Positions 50,160 through 58,155 are shown, counted from the first letter of the stretch. The stretch: 62,987 nt of DNA from Beijerinckiaceae bacterium (GCA_019745195.1 JAIETL010000043.1:1-62987), one strand, 5' to 3'. The notes: a model not told the origin generated them from the sequence alone. Numbers and translations are program-made.

Positions 50160-50495
50160 ATGTTGCCCACGGCCGTCGCCCCGGACCTCGACAAGGGCGA
50201 CCTGATTTTCATAGACAGCACGCTCTACGGCGTACGGACCGCCCTCAAGGACGGCGCCGCGCAGACCAAGCTCGTGCCTGAGCTGTCTCAGTGGCGCGTG
50301 GTCGACCGCACCGGTGATGAATTCCGAATCGCCTTCGCGGGCGACATCGAGAAGGGCGAGGCGCCAGTCGCGATCTGCAAGTCGAACGATTCGCTGGTCG
50401 CCTGCGACGAGATCGAGGGCGTCCAGGCTTGGACCGTGGTCAGCGTCGAGAGCTGGCAAGCGGGCTTCAAGCGGCTGGTGCTCGTCGCCGCATGA
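50160..50495 (+). CDS. Hypothetical phage-region protein, 111 aa
   Basis: From the ATG at 50160 the 111-aa product is a continuous protein-like sequence (M-L-P-T-A-V-A-P-D-L-D-K-G-D-L-I-F-I-D) that ends V-E-S-W-Q-A-G-F-K-R-L-V-L-V-A-A. It is mostly beta-rich by composition with two cysteines in the middle (I-C-K-S-N-D-S-L-V-A-C). Its 3' end overlaps the convergent minus-strand gene by 29 nt. No family is recognised; it may be an intact late phage gene. Confidence 0.5.
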   Translation: MLPTAVAPDLDKGDLIFIDSTLYGVRTALKDGAAQTKLVPELSQWRVVDRTGDEFRIAFAGDIEKGEAPVAICKSNDSLVACDEIEGVQAWTVVSVESWQAGFKRLVLVAA

Positions 50496-50922
50496 GGTTT
50501 CCAAGCGGGACCGGGCAGACCCGCCGCGAGCCCAGGTCGCCGTAGTCGCGCGCAATCCTCAGCGCGAGCTTCTGTCCCGGAATCAGACACGCTTCGAATG
50601 GCACGCTGTGCCCGAAGCCGGCCTGATACTGACCGAGCAAATACTCGGCCCCCTTCGCAACGATCAGCCCCATTTCGCCGTCAAGGTCCGTCGCGATGAA
50701 GATGACGACTTGGCTCGTGAACAGGTGCTGCATGAACGCGTCGAAGACCACGCCGCCATGGTCATTTTCCATATGAGCGTTCATCGCCTCGAACGAAGCG
50801 CTGGCGAGCTTCGTCACTTCGGCAAGATTGCTCGTCACGGCGTGCATGCCGGCCTGGAAGTGGACGTCGTTCTCGCCGGTTTCGTCGGCGCCGGCGGCGC
50901 GCTTGCGCTTGGACTCACCCAT
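50467..50922 (-). CDS. Hypothetical protein, 151 aa (phage block)
   Basis: This 151-aa protein starts M-G-E-S-K-R-K-R-A-A-G-A-D-E and has F-M-Q-H-L-F-T-S-Q-V-V-I-F-I-A-T-D-L-D-G-E-M-G. Its ATG overlaps the upstream gene's stop by 8 nt (ATGGGTGA), so the two are coupled. It is the last gene of the minus-strand block. No domain is recognised. It has no frameshift, unlike its neighbours. Confidence 0.55.
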   Translation of the reverse strand: MGESKRKRAAGADETGENDVHFQAGMHAVTSNLAEVTKLASASFEAMNAHMENDHGGVVFDAFMQHLFTSQVVIFIATDLDGEMGLIVAKGAEYLLGQYQAGFGHSVPFEACLIPGQKLALRIARDYGDLGSRRVCPVPLGNLMRRRAPAA

Positions 50923-51742
50923 GACGGCGCCCCCCCTGGTTGGCCTTGGCGGCCGCAGCGCGACGGAGGCCCTTTTCTGCCCGCTTGGACTTGGCCCTCA
51001 GCTGAACCATGTCGATCTCACCGTCGTTCGAATACTGGCGGCCGATCCAGATGGCCTCTTCGATGTCATGACAGTGGATGGCCGTCGTCGACAGCATCAC
51101 CGGCGGGGCATCGAGCGGACCGTCCAGGAGCTTCTCGAAGTGCTTGACGCCCTGCAGCGGACGGGAAGTCAGCAAGCTGTGATCGCGCGGATGCGGGAAG
51201 ATCCCGTGGACCACGTCGTACGTCATGAAAAGCCTCTTGATGAGGTCACGCGCCGGCTCGCCCTGCCGGACCGCCTCCGCGTTGCGATCGGCGTAGACGA
51301 GATAATCCGGGTCGAAATCGATCCCGATCGTCCCTTCAGTGCTCGCCGCCCTATCGACCCACTGCTGCTTCGCACTGGCGACGACATGGTCCGTCAGCAT
51401 CCGGCGCATATCGGAATCGACGGGACCATCCAATCCGCCGTCACCGAAAATGGTCGCGAGCATGGCCGCTTCCGCTTCCGACTTGGCATAGATCGCGGTC
51501 ATCCGCTCAAAAGTGCCCGCCTTCGGCATGATACCGCTGGCCGAAGCCTTGAGGAGATCGGTGCCCTTGATCGGCAAGATCTGATGCTCGCCGTTTGCCG
51601 TGGGAACCAAAGCCACGACGACCTGGCTGTGATCGCAGAGGGTCCACAACACGGCATCAGGGGTCGTGCTGGGGGAGCGGATGAGCGCCTCGTTGACCTT
51701 GGCCACGCGGTGCATCTCGGTAAGGTAATCGTTGTTACTCAT
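50915..51742 (-). CDS. Hypothetical protein, 275 aa (phage block)
   Basis: This 275-aa protein starts M-S-N-N-D-Y-L-T-E-M-H-R-V-A-K-V-N-E and contains V-V-A-S-A-K-Q-Q-W and D-F-D-P-D-Y-L-V-Y-A-D-R. The C-terminal 30 residues are basic (R-A-K-S-K-R-A-E-K-G-L-R-R). It is intact. A GCTCAA-AA-TTGAGC palindrome (51772-51785) lies ~30 nt upstream and may be an operator. No family is recognised. Confidence 0.55.
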   Translation of the reverse strand: MSNNDYLTEMHRVAKVNEALIRSPSTTPDAVLWTLCDHSQVVVALVPTANGEHQILPIKGTDLLKASASGIMPKAGTFERMTAIYAKSEAEAAMLATIFGDGGLDGPVDSDMRRMLTDHVVASAKQQWVDRAASTEGTIGIDFDPDYLVYADRNAEAVRQGEPARDLIKRLFMTYDVVHGIFPHPRDHSLLTSRPLQGVKHFEKLLDGPLDAPPVMLSTTAIHCHDIEEAIWIGRQYSNDGEIDMVQLRAKSKRAEKGLRRAAAAKANQGGRRHG

Positions 51743-51771
51743 GGCGACTTTTACTCACCTGTTACAGTTTA

Positions 51772-51785
51772 GCTCAAAATTGAGC
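51772..51785. promoter_or_regulatory. Perfect 14-nt palindromic dyad
   Basis: GCTCAA (51772-51777) and TTGAGC (51780-51785) flank two A. It is upstream of the 275-aa gene and may be a repressor site. Confidence 0.4.
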
Positions 51786-51798
51786 GCTTATACGAAAG

Positions 51799-52161
51799 CT
51801 ATCTCAAGCTTTCTACTCCACGACAGTCGGCCGCCCCCGGGATCGAGGAGGTTTCCGTCATGAAGAATCTCTTCGCATCACCCAGGAGATTTCTGATCTC
51901 CTCGGCGGTATTCGCGTCCGGGACCCGGAGCACTGCGACCCGCGTGCTCTCCGTCACCGTCACGCGCTCTCCCAGCACGCACATATCGCGATAGCCGAAC
52001 GGCACGCGGTGATCCGGCCAGCTTGTGAGCACCCGCTCGTACGCTGCGAAGAGCTCTTCGAGCTCCCGGATGACCTCGCCGCGGTAGCGCGGAGAGGTTC
52101 ACACCGTCGTCGTCGGTCCGCGACGGGCCGCGTCGAGTAGTTTCCGCTCGCGACCGGTCAT
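51799..52161 (-). pseudogene. Frameshifted hypothetical protein (phage block)
   Basis: The ATG at 52161 overlaps the TGA of the upstream gene by one base (TGATG). The first frame reads M-T-G-R-E-R-K-L-L-D-A-A-R-R-G and stops early, while the sense frame continues as R-G-E-V-I-R-E-L-E-E-L-F-A-A-Y-E-R-V-L then R-D-M-C-V-L-G-E-R-V-T-V-T-E to the stop at 51799. One indel near 52090 explains this. Confidence 0.55.
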
Positions 52162-52451
52162 CACGCTGCCTCGCGCATCTTCTTGCGGATCTCATCGAGC
52201 CCGGCCTGGTAGAGGACGACCTCTTCGCGGCAGCTGACAAGAAACGCCGCGTTGGATTTCGACGTCTCTGACTTCACTACGTAGTCCGCGAAGTAACCGT
52301 CCTCACCCCGCCACAGCGCGATCACCGAAGCACCATCTTCGGCGAACTGCGCCATCGCGAAGCCAATCGTGAAGCCTCCGAAGGCTGCGCCGAGAGTATT
52401 CTCGCGCGCGGAATTCAACATCTGATATTCAATATCATTTGCGATGCCCAT
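52161..52451 (-). CDS. Hypothetical protein, 96 aa (phage block)
   Basis: This 96-aa protein begins M-G-I-A-N-D-I-E-Y-Q-M-L-N-S-A-R-E and has a glycine-rich hydrophobic stretch (L-G-A-A-F-G-G-F-T-I-G-F-A-M-A-Q-F). It ends I-R-K-K-M-R-E-A-A. It is the first gene of the minus-strand block and is coupled to the frameshifted gene after it. No family is recognised. Confidence 0.5.
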   Translation of the reverse strand: MGIANDIEYQMLNSARENTLGAAFGGFTIGFAMAQFAEDGASVIALWRGEDGYFADYVVKSETSKSNAAFLVSCREEVVLYQAGLDEIRKKMREAA

Positions 52452-52567
52452 GTCGGCAGATCCTTCGCCCCTTCGGTTTCGATGATGCTACGATACTCAG
52501 GATCTCTTACTCGACCGTTAACAAATAAATCTGCCAGATCGCCTTTTATGGAAAAACGTTCACCAAC

Positions 52568-52584
52568 CTAGATTGTAAATCTAG
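52568..52584. promoter_or_regulatory. Candidate operator upstream of the phage block
   Basis: CTAGATT (52568-52574) and AATCTAG (52578-52584) are perfect inverted repeats around GTA, in an AT-rich stretch upstream of the minus-strand block. Confidence 0.4.
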
Positions 52585-52624
52585 ATACTAAAACTTGAAG
52601 TAACGGATCTTTAATTTGGGGTGC

Positions 52625-52636
52625 TGCATATTTGCA
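52625..52636. promoter_or_regulatory. Shared 12-nt element, copy 1
   Basis: TGCATATTTGCA is identical to the sequence in front of the XRE gene (54674-54685). It lies about 90 nt before the ATG of the tail-gene remnant at 52713. Confidence 0.4.
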
Positions 52637-52675
52637 CCGGGAGATTCCGGACGCTTGAGCAATGGTTAACGGCCG

Positions 52676-52704
52676 GACGTGCACTGGCGCGGGCAACGGG
52701 CGCC
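52676..52704. repeat. 29-nt direct repeat, copy 2
   Basis: Exact copy of 49633-49661, in the same orientation, 9 nt before an ATG (52713). Confidence 0.9.
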
Positions 52705-52712
52705 GTGTTGGC

Positions 52713-53173
52713 ATGGACGCCATCACTCAGCTTGAGACCGCGTTGACCGCCGAGATCCGCGCAGCAGTGCCGGAGCTCAAGGGCGTCTACGGCTTTACGG
52801 ACATGCCGCTGAAGCCGCATCAGCTTCCCGGCCTCGTGGTCGATTGGGGCGCCGAAAGCTTCGAGGACGTCAGCAACGAATCCCCGCGCATGGACGGCTA
52901 CGTCAACCGCAGCATCCAGGCCGACGCTTTCTGATCACGACCGAGGTGAAGCGCGACTCCGACCGCGTCACGCGCCCGTTGCGCGACAAGGTCCTCCAGG
53001 TCCTGTTTTGCGCGGACCTGCCGGCGATCTTCACGCCGCTCGTTTCCACGCCTGCGAAATTCCAGGTCGAGGACGGCACTGTAGGCGGCCACCACATGGC
53101 CGTCCGCGTCGAACTCACGTCACCCGCCGACGACCTTGCGGTCATAGCCCCCGCCACTGAGAGGACCATTCCC
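52713..53173 (+). pseudogene. Phage tail-associated protein with frameshift
   Basis: It starts M-D-A-I-T-Q-L-E-T-A-L-T-A-E-I-R-A-A (ATG at 52713; an in-frame ATG at 52662 lies before the 29-nt repeat). A frameshift near 52930 ends the first part, and the sense continues as F-L-I-T-T-E-V-K-R-D-S-D-R-V-T-R and then V-R-V-E-L-T-S-P. Together they resemble a tail-completion or minor tail protein of about 150 aa. The frame then runs into the next gene without a stop. Confidence 0.55.
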
Positions 53174-53534
53174 ATGTCCGCGATCTTCCAGCTCAAGAGC
53201 TCCGCTCTTTATAACCAGCCCGCCGGCCAGGGTGGCCTCGCCTTCGCAAACGATCCCGCTGGCATCCTACGCTATGCCGGCGACATGGCGCTGGACTTCG
53301 AGAAGTCCGCAACCAAGACCGAGATCAAGACGAACGAGGATCCCTCGCAGCCCGTCGTCGCGACCGACTTCAACGAAATCACCGGCACCGTGAGGATGAC
53401 CTTCCGCCAGCTGGACGAGTTCGCTCTGGCCCTGGCCTTCATGGGCGAGGCCAAGGCCTTCACCCAGCTTGCCGTCGCTTCCCGCACCCAGACCTTCGAG
53501 GGCGTCCGCAAGGGCAGCCGCCTCGTCGGCATGG
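53174..53534 (+). pseudogene. Phage tail-tube-like protein, 3' truncated
   Basis: It begins M-S-A-I-F-Q-L-K-S-S-A-L-Y-N (ATG at 53174 with GAGAGG upstream). The stretch F-N-E-I-T-G-T-V-R-M-T-F-R-Q-L-D-E-F-A-L-A-L-A-F-M-G fits phage tail-tube proteins, which have a beta-rich core then an L-A-L-A-L-F-like helix. After R-K-G-S-R-L-V-G-M the sequence joins an unrelated transposase. Confidence 0.6.
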
Positions 53535-53925
53535 ATCGGCACGGGGTCACGTTCCGCTGGAAGGACTATCGCGCCCGCTCCGCCGGCAAGGCCTGGCAAA
53601 AGACCATGACGCTGACGGCCACGCGTTCATCCGCCGCTTCCTGCTCCACGTCCTGCCCGACGGATTCCACCGCATCCGCCACTACGGACTGCTCGCCTCC
53701 AGCCGGCACGCCTATCCCATCGCCCGCATCAGGGAGATCATCGCGGCGCCGACGCCGGACGATATCGCCAGAGACGACGTCCCGGTCGCCGCAGCGCAAC
53801 CCGAGCAGGCCTCTGAATTGCACCCGCCATGCCCATGCTGCGGCGGCCGCATGATCCTCGTCGAGCGCTTCGCGCCGGGCACCGCGCCGCGCACCATCGT
53901 CGCCGTCAGGATCGACACATCATGA
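53535..53925 (+). mobile_element. IS91-family transposase C-terminal remnant
   Basis: H-G-V-T-F-R-W-K-D-Y-R then K-T-M-T-L-T-A, and in another frame F-I-R-R-F-L-L-H-V-L-P-D-G-F-H-R-I-R-H-Y-G-L-L and C-P-C-C-G-G-R-M-I-L-V-E, match the C-terminus of Y2-type IS91/IS801 transposases. The first ~300 residues, including the tyrosines, are absent, and there is one frameshift near 53620. It is fused in frame to a tail-tube gene. Confidence 0.8.
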
Positions 53926-54302
53926 CAATGGCCCCATGGCGGCACCTTCAGGAAACACCGCCGATCGCGGCCAGAGAGCGGGCAATCCGGTTCGGCGCGA
54001 TCGCGGAAACGGAGATGGCCGCGGTCTCGGATCCACCAAATGTGCAGCTAAACCTCCGCTTCGGGGCCGCTCGGTCGGAGCAACGCACCGTCGCCTCGCG
54101 CCTCGCACGATCCCGCAGATCATACCGCGCCGCGAAATCCCCATAGCCCACGGCCCCGGGCCGCAGCTTCCTTGTATGGAGCATTTGGTGTCAAGGCGTC
54201 CTGGCCCAGCTTTGTAACCTTCAGACGTTTCGAGGGTGAGCTCGCGTTCGGGCGCGATTGAACGCGCCGCAGCCTTGTACTCGGGTGCCGTTCGCGGAAA
54301 AC

Positions 54303-54674
54303 CTATCGGTTGGTCGCCCCTTTGGAGTTGGCGGCTCGGCGGATTTCAGCCAATTGCATGAGCAGCTGAAATAGACGATCGGCATCCTCCGGCGTTTGAT
54401 CCCAAAGCTTGTAAAGGCCTTTCTGCAGACGTTGGAAATGAGGATCGCTGGTCGGCACTCCCTCCTGAGGGGCCTCCATTCTCAGCCCAAGCGCTTTGCA
54501 AATCTGCACCACGTTCTGGCTGACTGTCTTGAATTGACCACGGCAGACCCGACTGACTTGGCTAACGTCGACGTTCGCTGACCGCCCGATATCTGAATAC
54601 GACAGTCCCAAGTCGGCTGCGCGCTGCTGAATTTCAGCAACGAGTTCGCCCCTTGTCTTGTCGTCAATTTTCAT
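54303..54674 (-). CDS. XRE-family HTH regulator
   Basis: This protein (124 aa from the ATG at 54674; up to 135 aa from a TTG at 54710) has an N-terminal helix-turn-helix with L-G-L-S-Y-S-D-I-G-R-S-A-N-V-D-V-S-Q-V-S-R-V-C-R-G. It is followed by a C-terminal region with helical pairs (D-R-L-F-Q-L-L-M-Q-L-A-E-I-R-R). It probably represses its own gene and perhaps the neighbouring NADAR gene; TATTTGCA repeats lie at its start and 24 nt upstream. It is divergent from the NADAR gene with only 14-50 nt between their starts. Confidence 0.82.
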   Translation of the reverse strand: MKIDDKTRGELVAEIQQRAADLGLSYSDIGRSANVDVSQVSRVCRGQFKTVSQNVVQICKALGLRMEAPQEGVPTSDPHFQRLQKGLYKLWDQTPEDADRLFQLLMQLAEIRRAANSKGATNR

Positions 54675-54709
54675 GCATATTTGCATAGCTAAATCGCTGC
54701 TTATTTGCA
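54674..54709. promoter_or_regulatory. Candidate XRE/NADAR operator
   Basis: TATTTGCA occurs at 54678-54685 and at 54702-54709, 24 nt apart, between the divergent XRE and NADAR genes. TGCATATTTGCA (54674-54685) is the 12-nt element also found at 52625. It overlaps the XRE start, so binding would auto-repress. Confidence 0.5.
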
Positions 54710-54724
54710 AGGAAAGCCGAGAAC

Positions 54725-55228
54725 ATGGCGGAGCGGGCGGAGATCAAATTCTACAGGGCAAGCGACAAGCCCTACGGCCCGTTCAGCAATCTGTTTCGGC
54801 GTCCGGTTGAATTTGAGGGAGAGACTTACCCGACCTCTGAGCACGCCTATCAAGCTGGGAAGGCGCGCAAGGAAGCCGTGAGGCAATGGCTGATGGCAGC
54901 GCCGTCACCGGCGCTGTTGGCAATGGCCGCGCATGGTCTGTATTATTGGGACGTCGCGCCCGGTTGGTCGCGGACCAAATTTGATCGGATGCGTCGCATT
55001 TTGCACGCGAAATTCACCCAGCATGCCGACTTTCGGGAGCTCCTGCTTGGGACAGGACAGGCCCGACTGGTAGAGGCCGCCACCGAAGACAACGCGGTCA
55101 ATCGCCTGTGGGGCGAAGTGAACGGCGTCGGCGAGAATATGCTCGGCAAGATGCTGATGGAGATACGGTCGGAATTGTCCGCGTCCGAGACGCAGCAATC
55201 CCAACCCAGCTTGGTTGCTGCGGAATAG
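54725..55228 (+). CDS. NADAR-domain (YbiA-like) N-glycosidase
   Basis: This 167-aa protein has the complete NADAR pattern: F-S-N-L-F near residue 20, Y-P-T-S-E-H-A-Y-Q-A-G-K (38-49), Y-Y-W-D-V-A-P-G-W and a C-terminal L-W-G-E-V-N-G-V-G-E-N-M-L-G segment. NADAR enzymes hydrolyse N-glycosidic bonds (YbiA acts on riboflavin precursors), and some remove ADP-ribose from DNA, as antitoxins of DarT-type systems. AAGGAAA precedes the ATG. It is convergent with the PfkB gene, with one base between the stops. Confidence 0.88.
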   Translation: MAERAEIKFYRASDKPYGPFSNLFRRPVEFEGETYPTSEHAYQAGKARKEAVRQWLMAAPSPALLAMAAHGLYYWDVAPGWSRTKFDRMRRILHAKFTQHADFRELLLGTGQARLVEAATEDNAVNRLWGEVNGVGENMLGKMLMEIRSELSASETQQSQPSLVAAE

Positions 55229-55229
55229 A

Positions 55230-56183
55230 CTACCCGTTGGAGAAGGCGACCACGGACGTCAGCGGATCACGATCGTCGCTGAGCAGGCGGCGCGCGGAGG
55301 CCGCTCCACACTTGGAGAAGAGCCCACGCGCCCCTGCATAAGCGCAGTTGGCTGCAGCCAGCCGTTGACCAGCGACCACGCCTTCCAACAGATCGTCCAT
55401 GGCTAGCGACTGCGTGCTGCGTCCTCGCCCGACAATCCAGTCAATGATACCGACACTGACCATGTCGCCGGATCCACAGGTGTCCATCACCTTGGGAGCT
55501 AGAATTGCGGCCGACCACTTCGATTGCTCGCCTTGGCGTAGTTCGAGACCGTCAACGCCATGCGTAACCACCAGAATAGCGCCCTCCTTGAGCGGGGCGG
55601 CTTCCAGACGCGTCGCGAGACGGTCAGAGGAGTATTTCAGGATGTGGCTGCAGATCACCGCTCGTTCGAACAGATCCTGGTCATCGATGCTCGACGGCTC
55701 GAAATAAACGATTGCGCCGGCCCGACTGGCTCGCTCCATGGCATCCACGATGGGCGCCGATACGCGGTCCGCATAAAAGACAAGGCACGCCTCAAAAATA
55801 CCGGCGGCCACGCGAACCTGATCGTCGTCGATGGACGCGTACTTCGGCAGCTCCTCCTCAGTCTCCGGGCATGTGAAACTGAACGAATGCACACCAGAGC
55901 CTGTGTCGAGCTTCTGAGCCAGAACAGGGGAAGCTCGCTCCTCAGAGCGGGAGATATAGCGAGTATCTGCACCCGCCCGCTCGAATTCCCCGATGAGACT
56001 TTGGCCCACTGCGTCGTCACCCAAGGCAATGACGGGAACCACCGCGCGATCGAGCATCGCTAGAGATACCAGCACGTTTCCGCATGAGCCGCCGAGCGCC
56101 TCGAATGCCATCACATCGTCCTGATAGACCCGGTCGAGAACCGTGAAGCCGGTTCCAGCGACATCGACTCCGCTCTGCGTCAT
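55230..56183 (-). CDS. PfkB-family sugar/nucleoside kinase
   Basis: This 317-aa kinase of the ribokinase fold has an N-terminal V-A-G-T-G-F-T-V-L-D-R-V, then L-G-G-S-C-G-N-V-L-V-S-L-A-M-L near residue 30, and the ATP/anion-hole signature D-T-C-G-S-G-D-M near the C-terminus with the catalytic base aspartate. Members phosphorylate ribose, fructose, adenosine or other nucleosides. Here it is the last gene of a six-gene operon, 28 nt after the SIS-HAD gene. The substrate is unknown; nucleosides or amino-sugars are plausible. Confidence 0.83.
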   Translation of the reverse strand: MTQSGVDVAGTGFTVLDRVYQDDVMAFEALGGSCGNVLVSLAMLDRAVVPVIALGDDAVGQSLIGEFERAGADTRYISRSEERASPVLAQKLDTGSGVHSFSFTCPETEEELPKYASIDDDQVRVAAGIFEACLVFYADRVSAPIVDAMERASRAGAIVYFEPSSIDDQDLFERAVICSHILKYSSDRLATRLEAAPLKEGAILVVTHGVDGLELRQGEQSKWSAAILAPKVMDTCGSGDMVSVGIIDWIVGRGRSTQSLAMDDLLEGVVAGQRLAAANCAYAGARGLFSKCGAASARRLLSDDRDPLTSVVAFSNG

Positions 56184-56211
56184 ATGCCTGCTCTCCCAGG
56201 TTTCGATGGAT

Positions 56212-58155
56212 TCAGATTTCTATCGCATCCTTGCTTAGCACTAGTCCAACGTTGAGCCTGACAATCCCCATTCCATCCGCGTCCAACGCTCGCAGCAGGC
56301 GAAGCAGGGCATCCGGCCCCCTTATTTCGGCTCCGAACAGTGACCAGCATGCCCCAACCCGATCACACACTTCGTCAACACTGATCCCCAGCGGTGTGCC
56401 GAGGAGGATATGGTCATTGCCGGCCCTCCCCCCGCTGTCACCGACACATAGAAACTTGGCATCCGGCGATTTGCTCCGCTTGGACATAGCTTGCATCACT
56501 GCTGTCTTGCACGCGCTGGCGAGGCAAATATCAAACGTGTGTGACGACTGAACGATCCGCAGATCGCCCGCACCTCCAAACGCCTGCATAAACTCGCGCG
56601 CGAAGGACTCCGGGTCCCGGACGACCTCAAGGTCGACGGAGAGCTGAGGCCCGCTGTTTTTGAATTCCTGTTTGGACAGAAGGCTAGGATTGTCGTCGAT
56701 CCATTTTGCGACGGCGGCGACCCGCGGCGAAACCGAAGGCCTTTGTTTCTTGATGTCCACACTCAGCGGCTGAAGGTAAGCGCCGTTGTAGTACCCGATC
56801 AAAATGTCGGGGTGGTGTTCCTGCGGGATGAGAGGCCGAAGATCTTCGCCGGCAGACTTACCCCTTCCAGTCGCGACTCCCACCAGCAATCCGAGCCCCA
56901 GAAGTCGACGAAGCTCGGTGATCAGTTCCTCTCGCGGCGGCTGGAACCGCCCCGTGTACGTTACGAGTGTGCCATCGTAGTCGAGGATCAATCCAGCGAT
57001 GGCGCTTGCGGCCAGCCTCTCCGTGAACCCCCGAAAACGGGCCGGCAAATCCTCCCCGCGATTTTCGGGATGATCGCGACGGACAACGGCGGCCTGCTTC
57101 TGACGGACGGAGGGGTGCAGTCGTGCGTTAGCAGCAGAGAGCGAAGGGGCATCATAGATCGGGCGCGCAAAGGCACCGGTTCCAGGCTTCCCGGGGTCGA
57201 TTCCTGAAAGGCTCCCGAGCGCCTCCACAACGGTCAGCCCCTGAAGAATTCCGAGTGCGTTCTGAAGGCGCCCGCAATTTCCATGGTCCAACGACGACAC
57301 GGCGCAATTCGCAGGAACCTGCGATGCTATATCTGCCCAGACTTCCATCGTCTCAGTGCCGGTCAACGCGATAATGGCGGTGTCCTGGGCCCGCTTGTGC
57401 AGCCAGACGTGTCGACCGTGCGCGAAGTTCCGAAAATCCGTTCTTTGAACGGCGCAGATCGCGCACTCCCATAGCGAAGTCTCGATGAGTGTCCCGATGG
57501 ATGATAGGCGCGGGTCCTCCAGAACGAGCAACGTCGAACGTCCCGCGAAGGGCGCAAGCAATTCCCGCATTGCCTCTCGTCGAGGCCCGGCCAGGATCTC
57601 TCGCCCGGCATCTCCGTAGGCCTTGGGCAATTCTTCGCCCACAGGGAATTCGGCCGCCTGATCGAACGCAAGCAGCAGAGCGGTAACAGCTCCGACAAGT
57701 GAATGCGTTGCGAGGAAGCCATCCTTCGGGTCCCGCACGGGGACGATATGCACCTGCGCGGTGGGGTGGCCTGCCGCAGCTGCAATCAGAAGGCTTCCAG
57801 GCTTGCTGGTGACAATCTGGATCGAGGCGGCACCGCGTGCCACTGCCGCGTCGAACGCGGCCAGAATGTCTGGGTTCTCGCCATTCGCGGTGAAAAGCCA
57901 CACTTGGTTGGAAGCCAGTGAAGCCGACTCGATCACCAGCTCCAAAGGAGTCTGCACCGAAGTCGGCGCTGCGCCAACGGTCAGCCGACACCGGGCCAGG
58001 TACGCAGCCGCAACAGCGGACCCACCCGACCCCACAGCGATAGCCGGAGACAGCAAGCCTGTCCTCAGAGCGCCGCTCAATGCACTGAGCTCCGCATGCA
58101 AAACGGCTTCGACCGTTTGCATGAGAGTATCTAGCTTCTCAGAGAAAACCGTCAT
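56212..58155 (-). CDS. SIS-domain / HAD-phosphatase fusion
   Basis: Residues ~30-340 form one or two sugar-isomerase (SIS) folds: A-I-A-V-G-S-G-G-S-A-V-A-A-A-Y-L (38-53) and V-W-L-F-T-A-N-G-E-N (85-94). Residues ~388-647 are a HAD phosphatase with D392-Y-D-G-T396 (motif I), V-A-T-G-R-G (motif II), a lysine in K-T-A-V-M-Q-A-M-S-K and G-D-S-G-G-R-A-G-N-D (motif IV). All HAD motifs are intact. SIS proteins isomerise or bind phosphosugars, so the fusion may isomerise and then dephosphorylate one. It lies 9 nt after the preceding gene. Confidence 0.8.
   Translation of the reverse strand: MTVFSEKLDTLMQTVEAVLHAELSALSGALRTGLLSPAIAVGSGGSAVAAAYLARCRLTVGAAPTSVQTPLELVIESASLASNQVWLFTANGENPDILAAFDAAVARGAASIQIVTSKPGSLLIAAAAGHPTAQVHIVPVRDPKDGFLATHSLVGAVTALLLAFDQAAEFPVGEELPKAYGDAGREILAGPRREAMRELLAPFAGRSTLLVLEDPRLSSIGTLIETSLWECAICAVQRTDFRNFAHGRHVWLHKRAQDTAIIALTGTETMEVWADIASQVPANCAVSSLDHGNCGRLQNALGILQGLTVVEALGSLSGIDPGKPGTGAFARPIYDAPSLSAANARLHPSVRQKQAAVVRRDHPENRGEDLPARFRGFTERLAASAIAGLILDYDGTLVTYTGRFQPPREELITELRRLLGLGLLVGVATGRGKSAGEDLRPLIPQEHHPDILIGYYNGAYLQPLSVDIKKQRPSVSPRVAAVAKWIDDNPSLLSKQEFKNSGPQLSVDLEVVRDPESFAREFMQAFGGAGDLRIVQSSHTFDICLASACKTAVMQAMSKRSKSPDAKFLCVGDSGGRAGNDHILLGTPLGISVDEVCDRVGACWSLFGAEIRGPDALLRLLRALDADGMGIVRLNVGLVLSKDAIEI

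Noticed and set aside
52662..52712. ATG at 52662 as the start of the tail-associated gene
   Set aside because: It would translate across the 29-nt repeat, which is also present before another gene; the ATG at 52713 fits better.
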